DNA of 64,000 bases from positions 620,001 to 684,000 of the forward strand of contig NZ_RKLR01000001.1 in assembly GCF_019599465.1 (NCBI RefSeq), written 5' to 3'. Below are positions 33,123 through 41,440 of the stretch, piece by piece. Under the pieces are notes generated by a model. The model did no database searches, was not told where the DNA came from, and worked only from the letters and a program-made list of their open reading frames with translations. A program made the translations under genes and the position numbers. The DNA comes from Haloarcula rubra. Lineage in GTDB: Archaea; Halobacteriota; Halobacteria; Halobacteriales; Haloarculaceae. Within the stretch, counting starts at the first letter, position 1, and each line of letters begins with the position of its first letter.

Positions 33123-35552
33123 TCAGTCGTCTGCGACGGTCGGTGCGGTCGGCTCCGCCGCGTCGACGTCGGGACTCTCGGACATCGGCGTCCACGCCAA
33201 CTCGTCCTCGTAGTGGAACGCACGGTGGTCCTGCGTCGGGTCGACGACGGTCAGCGAGAGCCAGCCGTTGTCGAGCAGGTCGGTGAGTTCCTCGTGGTCG
33301 GCCAGCACGTCGGTGACGCGGTCGACGGGCGCGTGAATCACCGTCGAGAGGCGCAGGGGCTGGTGGTGCGGGTCGTCGTCGGCGGCCATCACGGACTGGT
33401 GCGGGAGGCCGGTCATCAGGTCGCCGCCGTTGCCCTGATAGACGCCGACGTTGCCGACGGGGTTGTGGGTGACCTTCGACCCGCTCCCGAAGACGGCGGT
33501 GTCGACGGTGGCGAAGTAGTACTGGCTGTTTATCCACTGGGTGACGACCATCGGGCCGGGCATGATGGCCGCCAGCGCGTCACCGTCGGGGTCGGTCGTC
33601 CAGTCGTAGGAGTGGAGGAACGCGCGCCCGTCGAGGTCGAGGCCCTCGGTCAGGTCGCGAGGCCCGACGACGAACCCGGCGTTGCCGGCGAGGCCCCACT
33701 CGGGGCGCGTCTCCGCCCAGTCGGCGGCGCGGCGCTCCGTCTCGCGGACGCCCGCGCCTTCGGCACCCATCGAAGCGGCGCGTTCGGCGGCCGCTCCCTC
33801 GCGGGCGGTGTCGAGGTCCGCACGGAGCTGTTCGAGGTCCTCGCGGTGGCTCGCTGGAACGCCGTCGTCGTAGAGCGTCACCTCGTCGGTCGTCGTGTTG
33901 TGCTCGCCGGCGAGGAAGACGGTGTCCTCGGGGACGTCGAACCCGCGCTCGCGGAGTTCCTCGACGACGGCCTCGTCGTTGCAGATGGCGGCGAGGACGC
34001 GCGCGCTCGGTCCACCGGGGTTGCCGGCACAGGCGCCGCAGTCCAGACTCGAATCGAACGGGTTGTTCGCCGTCTCGCTGGCGTGGCCGGTGAACACGAC
34101 GAGGCGGCCGAACGTCTCCCACCCCATCAGGTCGAAGGCCGTCGCGGCGTACTCGACTTTCTCGTCGAGGGTGAGCCCCTCGCGGAGTTCGTGGACGCCG
34201 TCGGGGTTGTAGTCCACGCCGGGCGCGCAGAACTCGTGGTCGTCGGGGGTGCGGTCGTCGGCGGCGTCGAGGAGGCCGGCGGCGCGGGCCGGCGCGAGCG
34301 TGCGGGCCGCCAGCGCGGCCCCGTAGCCGCTCCCGGCCGTCTCGACGAAACTGAACGCCGTCGCGGCGTTCTTCTTGAGCGACGCGAGCAGTTCGCCGCC
34401 GGCGTCGAGTGTCGCCGACCAGCGGTCGTAATCGGCCTGCGTGCCGTCGGCGTCCTTCGTCGGGCGGTCGGCGACGTGGTGCTGTGCGTCGACGATGGGC
34501 GGGCAGGCGTCGACGGCCACGTCGGCGTCGTACCCCTCGTAGCGCATCGGGACGCCGAAGAAGCCGGCGTAGCCGTGCGTGTCGTAGTCGCCCGTGGCTT
34601 CGAGGTGGCGGCGGAGTATCTCCGAGCGGGTGTCGATACAGAAGACGAGTTGGGCGTCCGGGCGGCCGCCATCGTCGGCCTCGGCGTGGGACTCGCTGGC
34701 GTCGCTGACGGCGTCGACCAGTTCCTCGCGATAGCTGGCCTCCCACGCGGTCAGCCAGCACTCGCGCAGCGGGACGTCCTCGCGCTCGCCGACCGGGTCG
34801 ACGGTGCGGGTGGTGCCCGGCGCGTCGAGGGGGTCGATGGGCGCGCCGACCAGGTCGGCGAGCGTCAGGCGGACCGCCAGGTACCCCGCGAGCGTGATGG
34901 GGTACTCCGACTGCCAGTCGCCGCCGTCGGCCGCGCGCTGCTTGACGTAGCCCGTCCAGCCCGGGAGAGCCGTCAGGTGGTGTTCGAAGACGTCCGGCAG
35001 GCGGTCGGCCGGGTGGTCCGCGAGGAGGTGTTCGAGCGCGTCGACCGGGTCCTCGGGCAGGTCGGCGATAGCCCCGGCGTTCGGAAGCTCGCCGTCGTGA
35101 CGGGCCACGGCGTGGAACGCGGCGTAGAACCCCTGTTCACGGTTCGGCATCGACCACTGGGCCTGCCCCTGGTCGAGGAACGACGACAGCCACTTCGTCA
35201 GGAGGCGGTCCACCTCGTCCTCGACGGTCTGCTCGGCGTCCGCGTCGGTCGACGGCGAGTCCATGCGCTCCAGCGACGTCTCCGGGTCCGTGTCGTACCC
35301 GTGGTCGGCCAGTTCGGCACGCAGGACTCCGGGGGCTATCTTCCCGGCCTCCCAGGCCCGGCGGAACACCTCGGGGCTCGGGTAGCCGTCGGCGTCGAAC
35401 AGTTCCTCGGCCTCCGAGACGGCCCCGTGGAACGGCTGGTCTTCGAAGCCCGAGAGCGGGTTGGCCGTCACGAACGAGTGGAGCGGCCAGGCGTCTCCGA
35501 CCGCGGTCGCGGCCTGTTCGATACTGTCGCGAATCTGGGTCTCAGTACTCAT
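33123..35552 (-). CDS. dabA: DabA, DUF2309 subunit of the inorganic carbon transporter
   Basis: This encodes 809 residues, the DUF2309 (UPF0753) family. In bacteria DabA forms a complex with DabB and acts as a proton-driven, carbonic-anhydrase-like bicarbonate accumulator. The zinc site of the characterised DabA is Cys, Asp, His, Cys with the last two 15 apart; here C305 and D307 in FCIDTRSE, H490 in FTGHASET and C505 in LDCGACAG keep the spacing. HSFVTANPLSGFEDQPF near the N-terminus and TQWINSQYYFATVD near the C-terminus are further family blocks. It overlaps the dabB stop by 11 bases. Confidence 0.92.
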   Translation of the reverse strand: MSTETQIRDSIEQAATAVGDAWPLHSFVTANPLSGFEDQPFHGAVSEAEELFDADGYPSPEVFRRAWEAGKIAPGVLRAELADHGYDTDPETSLERMDSPSTDADAEQTVEDEVDRLLTKWLSSFLDQGQAQWSMPNREQGFYAAFHAVARHDGELPNAGAIADLPEDPVDALEHLLADHPADRLPDVFEHHLTALPGWTGYVKQRAADGGDWQSEYPITLAGYLAVRLTLADLVGAPIDPLDAPGTTRTVDPVGEREDVPLRECWLTAWEASYREELVDAVSDASESHAEADDGGRPDAQLVFCIDTRSEILRRHLEATGDYDTHGYAGFFGVPMRYEGYDADVAVDACPPIVDAQHHVADRPTKDADGTQADYDRWSATLDAGGELLASLKKNAATAFSFVETAGSGYGAALAARTLAPARAAGLLDAADDRTPDDHEFCAPGVDYNPDGVHELREGLTLDEKVEYAATAFDLMGWETFGRLVVFTGHASETANNPFDSSLDCGACAGNPGGPSARVLAAICNDEAVVEELRERGFDVPEDTVFLAGEHNTTTDEVTLYDDGVPASHREDLEQLRADLDTAREGAAAERAASMGAEGAGVRETERRAADWAETRPEWGLAGNAGFVVGPRDLTEGLDLDGRAFLHSYDWTTDPDGDALAAIMPGPMVVTQWINSQYYFATVDTAVFGSGSKVTHNPVGNVGVYQGNGGDLMTGLPHQSVMAADDDPHHQPLRLSTVIHAPVDRVTDVLADHEELTDLLDNGWLSLTVVDPTQDHRAFHYEDELAWTPMSESPDVDAAEPTAPTVADD

Positions 35553-37029
35553 TGTAGTCCTCCTTGGCAGTCAGGACGGTGTCAGCGGGGGGTTGGCTCA
35601 GGTTCAGGAGCGCCACGTACAGGCGCTGGCTGTGCTCGTACGCGCCACGCTCGATGGCGACGTAGACGGCGAGGAAGGCGGCCGCGACGGCGCCGTGGAC
35701 GAGCGTCAGGTCGGCGGGCGCCGTGACGACCGGCACGCCGACCAGCAGTGCGTGGACGAGGTTGTAGGCGAGGGCGTAGACGGCTATCGCCGGCAGGAAC
35801 ACGAGCGGGACGGCCCCGAACCGGACCGCGGCCGGCAAGTCGGTCTGCGCGACGGCCGTGCGAGTCGCGTGTAGCGTCGTCAGCACCACCAGTCCCGCGA
35901 GCAGGAGGCCGCTGTCGAGGTGCGTCCCCTTACCGGTGAGGGCGGCGAAGACGGCACCGCCCGCGAGCGCGGACAGGATGGCGACGCCGGCACCGAGGAC
36001 GCCGGCCGACTGTGACTCGGCCCCGCCCGGTGCCGTCTGTTCGACCTGTTCTCCCGCCGAGAGGAACTGGTAGGCCTTGTAGAACCCGTGCAGGACGAGG
36101 TGTGTGAGCGCCGCGCCGAAGAAACCGAGGCCGGCCTGCATTATCATGAAGCCCATCTGGCCGACCGTCGAACAGCCCAGTTGGCGCTTCACGTCGGACT
36201 GGACGGTCTTGAGGAGTTTCCCCACCAGCGCGCTCGTCGCGCCGACGACCAGCACCAGGAGCATGAACTGCGCGTCGGCGGTGACCACCGGAGCGAAGCG
36301 GACCAGCAGGACGCCGCCCGCGTTGACGAAGCCGGCGTGCATGAGCGCCGACGCCGGCGTGGGGGCGGTCATCGACGAGAGCAGCCACGTGTGGAACGGT
36401 ACCAGCGCGGACTGTATCATCGCCGCCAGCAGGAGCGCCCCCGCCGCGACCAGCCACGCGGTCTGCGGGACGGTGTCGGCGGCGGCCACGATACCGGAGA
36501 CGGTGGTCGTCCCCGTCGACAGCGACAGCGTCACGAGCGCGACGGTCAGCAGGGCGCCGCTCGCGAGGAAGTAGCGGCGAGCGAGTGCGGCCGCGGCCTG
36601 TGCCTGTGGCCAGCCACGGACGTGGCCTATCAGGTCGGCCATCAGGAGTCCCATGGCCACCCACGCGCCGGCAAAGAGCGCGACGTGGTCGGCCGCGACC
36701 AGCACCATCACGGCCAGCGTGAACGCGAACACGCCGCCGAAGAAGCGGTCTATGGTCTGGCTCCCGGCCATGTAGCGGCGCGAGTAGCTGTGGACGATAC
36801 CGCTGAAGAACGTGACGACCACCCACATGACGGCGGTCAGTCCGTCTACGGCAGCCACGCCGGGCAGCGTCCACGCGCCGTCGACGGCGAATCGGGCGAC
36901 GAGAACGCCGAGGCTGGCGACACACAGCGCCCACACGACGCGTGTGAACACTCGGGGCGCCAGCGACGTCGACTCCGTCCCCGTGTTCGGTAGCTGTCCG
37001 ACCGCCGTCGTCTGCTGTTGTTCTGTCAT
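35542..37029 (-). CDS. dabB: DabB, NuoL/MrpA-like proton-translocating subunit
   Basis: This encodes 495 residues with about 13-14 membrane helices. NuoL/M features are visible: SYSRRYMAG, IQSALVPFHTWLLSSMTAPT, ALMHAGFVNAGGVLLVRFAP and STVGQMGFMIMQAGLGFFGA. In the Dab system this subunit supplies proton flux to drive bicarbonate capture by DabA. It lies upstream of dabA and the two overlap. A stray complex-I subunit is the alternative, but the linkage with DUF2309 argues for Dab. Confidence 0.92.
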   Translation of the reverse strand: MTEQQQTTAVGQLPNTGTESTSLAPRVFTRVVWALCVASLGVLVARFAVDGAWTLPGVAAVDGLTAVMWVVVTFFSGIVHSYSRRYMAGSQTIDRFFGGVFAFTLAVMVLVAADHVALFAGAWVAMGLLMADLIGHVRGWPQAQAAAALARRYFLASGALLTVALVTLSLSTGTTTVSGIVAAADTVPQTAWLVAAGALLLAAMIQSALVPFHTWLLSSMTAPTPASALMHAGFVNAGGVLLVRFAPVVTADAQFMLLVLVVGATSALVGKLLKTVQSDVKRQLGCSTVGQMGFMIMQAGLGFFGAALTHLVLHGFYKAYQFLSAGEQVEQTAPGGAESQSAGVLGAGVAILSALAGGAVFAALTGKGTHLDSGLLLAGLVVLTTLHATRTAVAQTDLPAAVRFGAVPLVFLPAIAVYALAYNLVHALLVGVPVVTAPADLTLVHGAVAAAFLAVYVAIERGAYEHSQRLYVALLNLSQPPADTVLTAKEDYNEY

Positions 37030-37189
37030 CGTTTGTTCCGTGCCGACCGGTCACCGCCGCGGGCGTCTCGGGCCCGTGACGGTCACCGGTCGCGTTCGTC
37101 CACCTATACGAACAAACTGGTTATTAAAGTCTTCTATTCGACCAAAACGTTCCCGATATTGCGTATTATAGAACATTATGTTTTCGTGG
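37030..37189. promoter_or_regulatory. promoter region between dabB and the structured region
   Basis: This spacer is notably AT-rich. On the reverse strand, TATA-like CTTTAATAA (37121-37129) and CGTATAGG (about 37102-37109) could start the dab transcript with a leader of roughly 50-70 bases. On the top strand ATTATA (37165-37170) could start a transcript near 37192. Confidence 0.45.
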
Positions 37190-37400
37190 CTAGGAACGAC
37201 GGTGCCTGAGTCCCGGCCACGGTGGAGACGGGCAGGAGAAATGTCGGGGCGACGCCGAGACGCGGACGTAGCCGCCGGAACGGCGGCAGTCCGGGGCAGT
37301 GCCCAGCAGTGTCAGTTGCGAGGCGTTCGGGTAGCCCGCCCGTGTGAAGGGGGACCACCGACGCCGGGATAGCCCCCACGAGCGAGCGGGGCGCACCGGG
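37190..37400 (+). ncRNA. candidate structured non-coding RNA
   Basis: No open frame here has halophile-like composition, yet the sequence folds well. A long hairpin occupies 37263-37293 (CGGAC, bulge GTA, GCCGCC, loop GGAAC, GGCGGC, A, GTCCG). Shorter ones are GGGC/GCCC at 37294-37304, CGGG/CCCG at 37328-37338 and GGGGG/CCCCC at 37349-37353 with 37373-37377. CGGTGC at 37200-37205 can close the whole region with GCACCG at 37393-37398. A TATA-like ATTATA lies about 25 bp before 37192. It lacks the signatures of RNase P or SRP RNA. The strand is inferred. Confidence 0.3.
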
Positions 37401-37490
37401 CGCGTGGCGAACGAATCGGTCGGTTTGATGCTGTGTTTCGACCAGATTGTGAAATGCGGGCCGTGGTCGAGACGAAGCGGACGCCGCGGA

Positions 37491-37952
37491 CTACTCGGAC
37501 CTGAACTCGCCGAACGGCGTCGTCTCGTGGCTACGGACGAGCACTTCGTCGGCGACGGTCAGCCCCATGTCGAGCAGTTTCTGTGCGACGGGCGTGATGT
37601 CGCTGTCCGTCTCGCCGACGACGGTGACGAGGAGGTTCTGCTCGCCCGTGACCAGTTCCTGTACGGAGACGACGCCGTCTATGTCGAGAATCTCGGGGAT
37701 AAGCTCGCCACGCTCGGGTATCGAAGCGGTACAGAACAGCAGCATCCGGAGGGGATACCCCGACTGCTGGTAGTCGACCTCGGCGCTGTACCCCTTGATA
37801 ATCCCGTCGGACTCGAGGCGCTGGATGCGCTTGCGAACCGTACTGTCGGACGTGCCGGTCCGGTCGGCGATGTCGCCCGACGACGTGTTTCGAGCGTCCT
37901 CCTGAAGCGCGTGGATGATCTCCTTGTCCACTTCGTCTATGTCGTCGCCCAT
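37491..37952 (-). CDS. Lrp/AsnC family transcriptional regulator
   Basis: This encodes 153 residues. An N-terminal HTH (VDKEIIHALQEDARNTSSGD, then RTGTSDSTVRKRIQRLESDG) is followed by a RAM/Lrp-type ligand domain with IIKGYSAEVDY and GEQNLLVTVVG. Such regulators respond to amino acids or other small molecules. The gene lies upstream of dabB across the structured region, on the same strand; a link to dab regulation is only positional. A TATA-like GCTATATCG lies about 75 bp upstream on the reverse strand. Confidence 0.92.
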   Translation of the reverse strand: MGDDIDEVDKEIIHALQEDARNTSSGDIADRTGTSDSTVRKRIQRLESDGIIKGYSAEVDYQQSGYPLRMLLFCTASIPERGELIPEILDIDGVVSVQELVTGEQNLLVTVVGETDSDITPVAQKLLDMGLTVADEVLVRSHETTPFGEFRSE

Positions 37953-38021
37953 ACAGATTCGTCCCGCGTCGCCGACAAAGGTACTTCGGCTCTCGGCGTC
38001 CCCCGTGGCGGCCCGGGACGG

Positions 38022-38033
38022 TTCGATATAGCG
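38022..38033 (-). promoter_or_regulatory. CGCTATATCGAA element upstream of the Lrp gene
   Basis: The reverse strand reads CGCTATATCGAA. The same core occurs at 39096-39107 (with an A in place of G) and 39987-39998. It is TATA-like and lies about 70 bp before the Lrp gene start. Confidence 0.4.
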
Positions 38034-38072
38034 TCATCTGATTTATCCCCGCGAGACACCCGACGCGTCGAA

Positions 38073-38079
38073 CTTTTAC
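38073..38079 (+). promoter_or_regulatory. TATA-like box of the rio2 gene
   Basis: CTTTTAC is centred 28 bp before the ATG at 38104, as expected for leaderless transcription. Confidence 0.5.
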
Positions 38080-38103
38080 GAGTCGGGCGATTATGAGCCG
38101 CTA

Positions 38104-39012
38104 ATGGTCCAGAACGTCGCCTCTGTGATGCCGGAGCTGGAGCCGGAGGACTTCCACCTGCTCTCCGGCGTCGAGCAGGGGATGCGGTTCTCCGAGTACG
38201 TCAACCGCGAGAAACTCACGGAGTTCTCCCGCCTGTCCGCCGAGAACGTCGACTACCGGCTGGACCGCTGTGAGGACCGGGAGCTCGTCGAGCGCAAGAC
38301 CATCCAGTACGAGGGGTTCAAACTCACCTTCGAGGGGTACGACGCGCTCGCGTTACACACCTTCGTCGAGCGCGACACCATCGAGGGGTTCGGTGCGCCG
38401 CTGGGCGTCGGCAAGGAGAGCGACGTCTACGAAGTGCAGTCCTACAAGCCGATGGCCCTGAAGTACCACCGCGAGGGGTACACCAACTTCCGCGAGGTGA
38501 TGCGCGAACGGGACTACACCTCCGACCGGGACCACGTCTCGTGGCTCTACACCGCCCGGAAGGCCGCGGAGCGAGAGTACGAGGCCCTGGAGACGCTGTA
38601 TCCAGACGTCTCGGTCCCCCAGCCCATCGACACGAACCGCCACGCCATCGTGATGGAGAAAGTCGACGGCGTCGAACTCTCCCGCACCGGCCTCGAACCC
38701 GAGCAAGTGGTTCCGATACTCGAACTGATTCTGGACGAGATGCAGACCGCCTACGAAGAAGGGTTCGTCCACGCGGACATGAGCGAGTACAACGTCTTCG
38801 TCACGACCCAGGGGGTCGTCGTCTTCGACTGGCCACAGGCGGTGCCGACCGACCACGAGAACGCACGCGACCTGTTGAGGCGTGACGTGGACAACATCGT
38901 GAGCTACTTCCAGCGGAAGTACCCCGCCGAGGTCGGCGACGTGGACGTCGACGCCGTCGCCGAGGCACTCGCGACCGAGTCGTTCGACTCGCTGAGCGAG
39001 CACACCGACTGA
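38104..39012 (+). CDS. rio2: serine/threonine protein kinase RIO2
   Basis: This encodes 302 residues. The N-terminal winged helix of Rio2 (about 1-90) precedes the RIO kinase domain: GVGKESDVYEV (101-111), lysine K120 in MALKYHREG, the catalytic loop HADMSEYN (H223, D225) and the metal-binding FDWPQ (D242). In eukaryotes and archaea Rio2 acts in the late maturation of the small ribosomal subunit. All kinase residues are in place. Confidence 0.96.
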   Translation: MVQNVASVMPELEPEDFHLLSGVEQGMRFSEYVNREKLTEFSRLSAENVDYRLDRCEDRELVERKTIQYEGFKLTFEGYDALALHTFVERDTIEGFGAPLGVGKESDVYEVQSYKPMALKYHREGYTNFREVMRERDYTSDRDHVSWLYTARKAAEREYEALETLYPDVSVPQPIDTNRHAIVMEKVDGVELSRTGLEPEQVVPILELILDEMQTAYEEGFVHADMSEYNVFVTTQGVVVFDWPQAVPTDHENARDLLRRDVDNIVSYFQRKYPAEVGDVDVDAVAEALATESFDSLSEHTD

Positions 39013-39081
39013 CCCGGTTTCCGCGTTTTGCTGGTGCTTTGGCGACGAACGACGGCCCTGAGCAGCGTTCGGCGACCGCCT

Positions 39082-39108
39082 CGTAAACTGTATGGCGCTA
39101 TATCAAAT
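39082..39108 (+). repeat. 27-bp repeated promoter-like element, copy 1
   Basis: CGTAAAC, six variable bases, then GCGCTATATCAAAT. Copy 2 at 39973-39999 differs by one base in the second part. TATA-like CTATATC sits within it. It lies in the 219-base gap between rio2 and the cupin gene, about 125 bp before the cupin ATG. Confidence 0.5.
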
Positions 39109-39231
39109 TGCCAGTCCGCCGGCGACCCCCGGCCTGAGTGAGTGCCGCGCGAGAAGGACTGAACGTGCGGTTTTCGGCCATCGAACGGGGCAGAGCCAAC
39201 GGCTAAGTTCGCGCGGGCCGACGGTCGGGCC

Positions 39232-39552
39232 ATGACGCTCGAACTACTCGGCGACTTCGACGCCGACCCGGCGGAAGGCGAAGTCGTCGACGGCGAACTG
39301 GCAGTGACAGACGACGTCCTCCTCAAGGCCTTCGCACTCGGCCCGGGCGGACGTATCGAACCACACGAACACGACGGCGCGACCAACGTCTTCCACGTCG
39401 TCGAGGGGACGGTGACCGTCCAGCGAGACGACGAGTCCGAGACGGTGACCGCACCGGGCGTCGTCCTCAACGAGCGCGGACAGGTCCACGGCGCACACAA
39501 CGAGGGCGACGAGCGAGCGGTGCTGACCGCGAGCCTCTGTCCGTTACCCTGA
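39232..39552 (+). CDS. cupin-domain protein
   Basis: This encodes 106 residues, a single cupin barrel. Metal-site motif 1 is PHEHDGATNVFHVVEGTVTV (about 44-63), with His, His and Glu; motif 2 is GQVHGAHNEG near residue 83. Small cupins of this size may bind metal and a small ligand or be isomerases; no substrate can be named. Confidence 0.88.
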   Translation: MTLELLGDFDADPAEGEVVDGELAVTDDVLLKAFALGPGGRIEPHEHDGATNVFHVVEGTVTVQRDDESETVTAPGVVLNERGQVHGAHNEGDERAVLTASLCPLP

Positions 39553-40003
39553 GTCCGAGTCACACACGACCATCCGAGCCGTGTCGTGTCGGCGAACGGG
39601 GGGTATCGGCGAGGCGACTACGTGGCCGTAGCCGTCGACGACGGTGTGACCCCTTCGGGTCGAGGTCGTAGAAAGGGAGACTCGGCACCGACCGGACACG
39701 CGGTGTCGGTCGACCGACAGCCGTGACACACGCCACGGACACCGCAGTTCGTGGTGTTCGACGTTCGGTACTGCCTCGGACGGCGCCAGCGGTTGGTCGG
39801 GTCGAATCCGCCGGCCTGACGTGCCGTGGGAAGTCTCACCGACGACGTCGGGCCGGCTACGACGCGACACGGTCGAGTGATAGCCGAGGCACTTCGGTAC
39901 GGATGCGCGAGTTCGAGGCCCGCGCCGTTCGCGCCGGAGCAGTGCCGTGAACGGCTGGCTGGGCAAACGAGGCGTAAACGTCTGCGCGCTATATCGAATC
40001 GGA
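39553..40003. other. 450-base region without a recognised gene
   Basis: Between the cupin gene and the DUF4396 gene no frame has halophile-like composition; open frames here are rich in Arg, Ser and Pro, which is typical of noncoding high-GC DNA. It contains the second 27-bp element. It may be a gene remnant or a regulatory region. Confidence 0.5.
39973..39999 (+). repeat. 27-bp repeated promoter-like element, copy 2
   Basis: CGTAAAC, six variable bases, then GCGCTATATCGAAT. See copy 1 at 39082-39108. Here it points towards the convergent DUF4396 gene, so it is not an obvious promoter of a known gene. Confidence 0.5.
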
Positions 40004-40723
40004 CTAGCTGGCCGACCCCTGTCCCATCTCCGCGGGGTTCTGCATCCCCTCTTTGACGCCGACGCTGACCAGCGCGAGGTTGACGGGGAACGCCGCGAGG
40101 AAGCCCAGCGACAGCGACAGCACCAGCGCCAGCCAGAACAGCACGTCGGTGATGTGGGCCTCCGCCGCGACGAAGAGGTCGGCCCCGATGGCGACGACTT
40201 CCATGACGGTGATAGACGGCGTCTCGCTGTAGAGCGCGTCGCGCATCGCCGTCCAGAAGTCGACGCCCTCCTGCATCAGCGGGCCGACGGTGAGCGCGTA
40301 CCCGAATGTGTACGCGAAGCCGAACGTGATGGCGGCGACCCACCCGACAGTGAGGCCGAGCAGGCCCTGTGCGAGCAGGATACCTACGACTTCGCCGGCG
40401 CCACACCCGGAGTAGCAGTGCGCCGTCGACCGGAGCCCGCGACGCCACAGCGAGTCGCCGCGTATCTGGGTGCGACCGGCGTACCAGTAGACGGCCAGTC
40501 CGAAGGGGCCGGAGTAGAGGACGACCAGCGACCAGACGCCCTTCATCATCGACGGGAGCGCTTGGTTGTTGGCTCTGATGTCCCACCACAGGACACCGAC
40601 CGACGCGACGGCGACGAGCGCCCAGACGAACAGCACGCGCGGGTCCGAGAGGACGGGCTGGAGCGTCGCTCGGACTGGTTGAGCGGCCTCTGCTAGCTGG
40701 GTGAACAGTCCCTGTTGGAGCAT
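40004..40723 (-). CDS. DUF4396 domain membrane protein
   Basis: This encodes 239 residues starting MLQQGLFTQL. It has about six membrane helices and a distinctive cysteine motif HCYSGCGAGEVVG in the first half, which resembles a metal site at the membrane surface. MEVVAIGADLFVAAEAHITD near residue 190 is a second conserved segment of this family. DUF4396 is uncharacterised; a metal-related role is speculation. Confidence 0.82.
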   Translation of the reverse strand: MLQQGLFTQLAEAAQPVRATLQPVLSDPRVLFVWALVAVASVGVLWWDIRANNQALPSMMKGVWSLVVLYSGPFGLAVYWYAGRTQIRGDSLWRRGLRSTAHCYSGCGAGEVVGILLAQGLLGLTVGWVAAITFGFAYTFGYALTVGPLMQEGVDFWTAMRDALYSETPSITVMEVVAIGADLFVAAEAHITDVLFWLALVLSLSLGFLAAFPVNLALVSVGVKEGMQNPAEMGQGSAS

Positions 40724-40916
40724 GATGCGTATGCGTCGAGAGCGTCGTTCGGGCGACGCCGACCTCGCCGTCACTTGGGCCGGACGACTCTATGACGTTG
40801 CGGTTAGCGTTCCAAAGGCGGGGCTGTCGAACGGCCCGGCGTTCGGACGGCGTCGTCCCGGGAGCGGGACGCAGGAGCCAGAATCGGCCGGATACGGAAT
40901 CCAAACCGGTCGACAG

Positions 40917-41357
40917 TCACCAGCTATCGCGCAGGTTCTCGACCGGACGGGTCTCGGCCGTCTCCCCCATGTCGGCGTAGAGGTCGGCTACGACGTGGAC
41001 GTACAGCGTGACGCCGACGACGAGCGCCCAGTAGGGGGCCGACGCCAGCCACAGTCCCCCGACGGCGACGCCCGCGAGGAGGACGTGGCTGAGCAGTCGC
41101 TGGGACTTCGAGAGATCCGCCGTCTCGAAGATGTCGTCCTGCCCGGTGAACGCGAGGCGCGGGTTCCGGAGGACGCGACGGGTGCTCTCGGCAGACCCGG
41201 TGTTGAGATAGGCGACGAGGAAGTGGTCGAAGTCGATGCCGACGCCGAGGGCGACGGCGACGGCGACGACCACGGCGGGGTGGACCGGCGGCGTGGTCAG
41301 GACGACGAGAGCGAGGCCGGCGAGGACGGAGAGAATCGCGTGGTCGCGGGAGTACAT
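40917..41357 (-). CDS. membrane protein with a DFDH motif (metal-hydrolase-like)
   Basis: This encodes 146 residues starting MYSRDHAILS. Helices are at about 8-38, 82-118. Between them IDFDHFLVAYLN and LSKSQRLLSHVLLAG carry aspartate and histidine residues like those of YdjM/LexA-regulated membrane metal-dependent hydrolases. The C-terminus YVHVVADLYADM adds more acid and His residues. Function unknown. Confidence 0.7.
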   Translation of the reverse strand: MYSRDHAILSVLAGLALVVLTTPPVHPAVVVAVAVALGVGIDFDHFLVAYLNTGSAESTRRVLRNPRLAFTGQDDIFETADLSKSQRLLSHVLLAGVAVGGLWLASAPYWALVVGVTLYVHVVADLYADMGETAETRPVENLRDSW

Positions 41358-41440
41358 TCGTCGGGAGTTCACCCCCCAGCGTAATGAACGCTGGCCGTGG
41401 CGACCGGTACACTGACACTCCCCTCTCACAATCGGGGCGT

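Noticed and set aside
33015-35726. Open frame of about 900 codons on the top strand across dabA
   Set aside because: It is the antisense of dabA. High-GC genes leave long open frames on the other strand. Its composition is Val/Arg-rich without any known motif, while the dabA frame carries all catalytic residues.
37190-37400. RNase P RNA or SRP RNA
   Set aside because: The CR-I GAGGAAAGUC box and the ACAGAA element of RNase P are absent, as is the helix 8 GGAAG/AGCAG motif of SRP RNA. The region is kept only as an unknown candidate RNA.
39544-39966. Reverse-strand open frame of 140 codons after the cupin gene
   Set aside because: It is rich in Arg, Ser and Pro with few acidic residues, unlike real haloarchaeal proteins, and has no motif.
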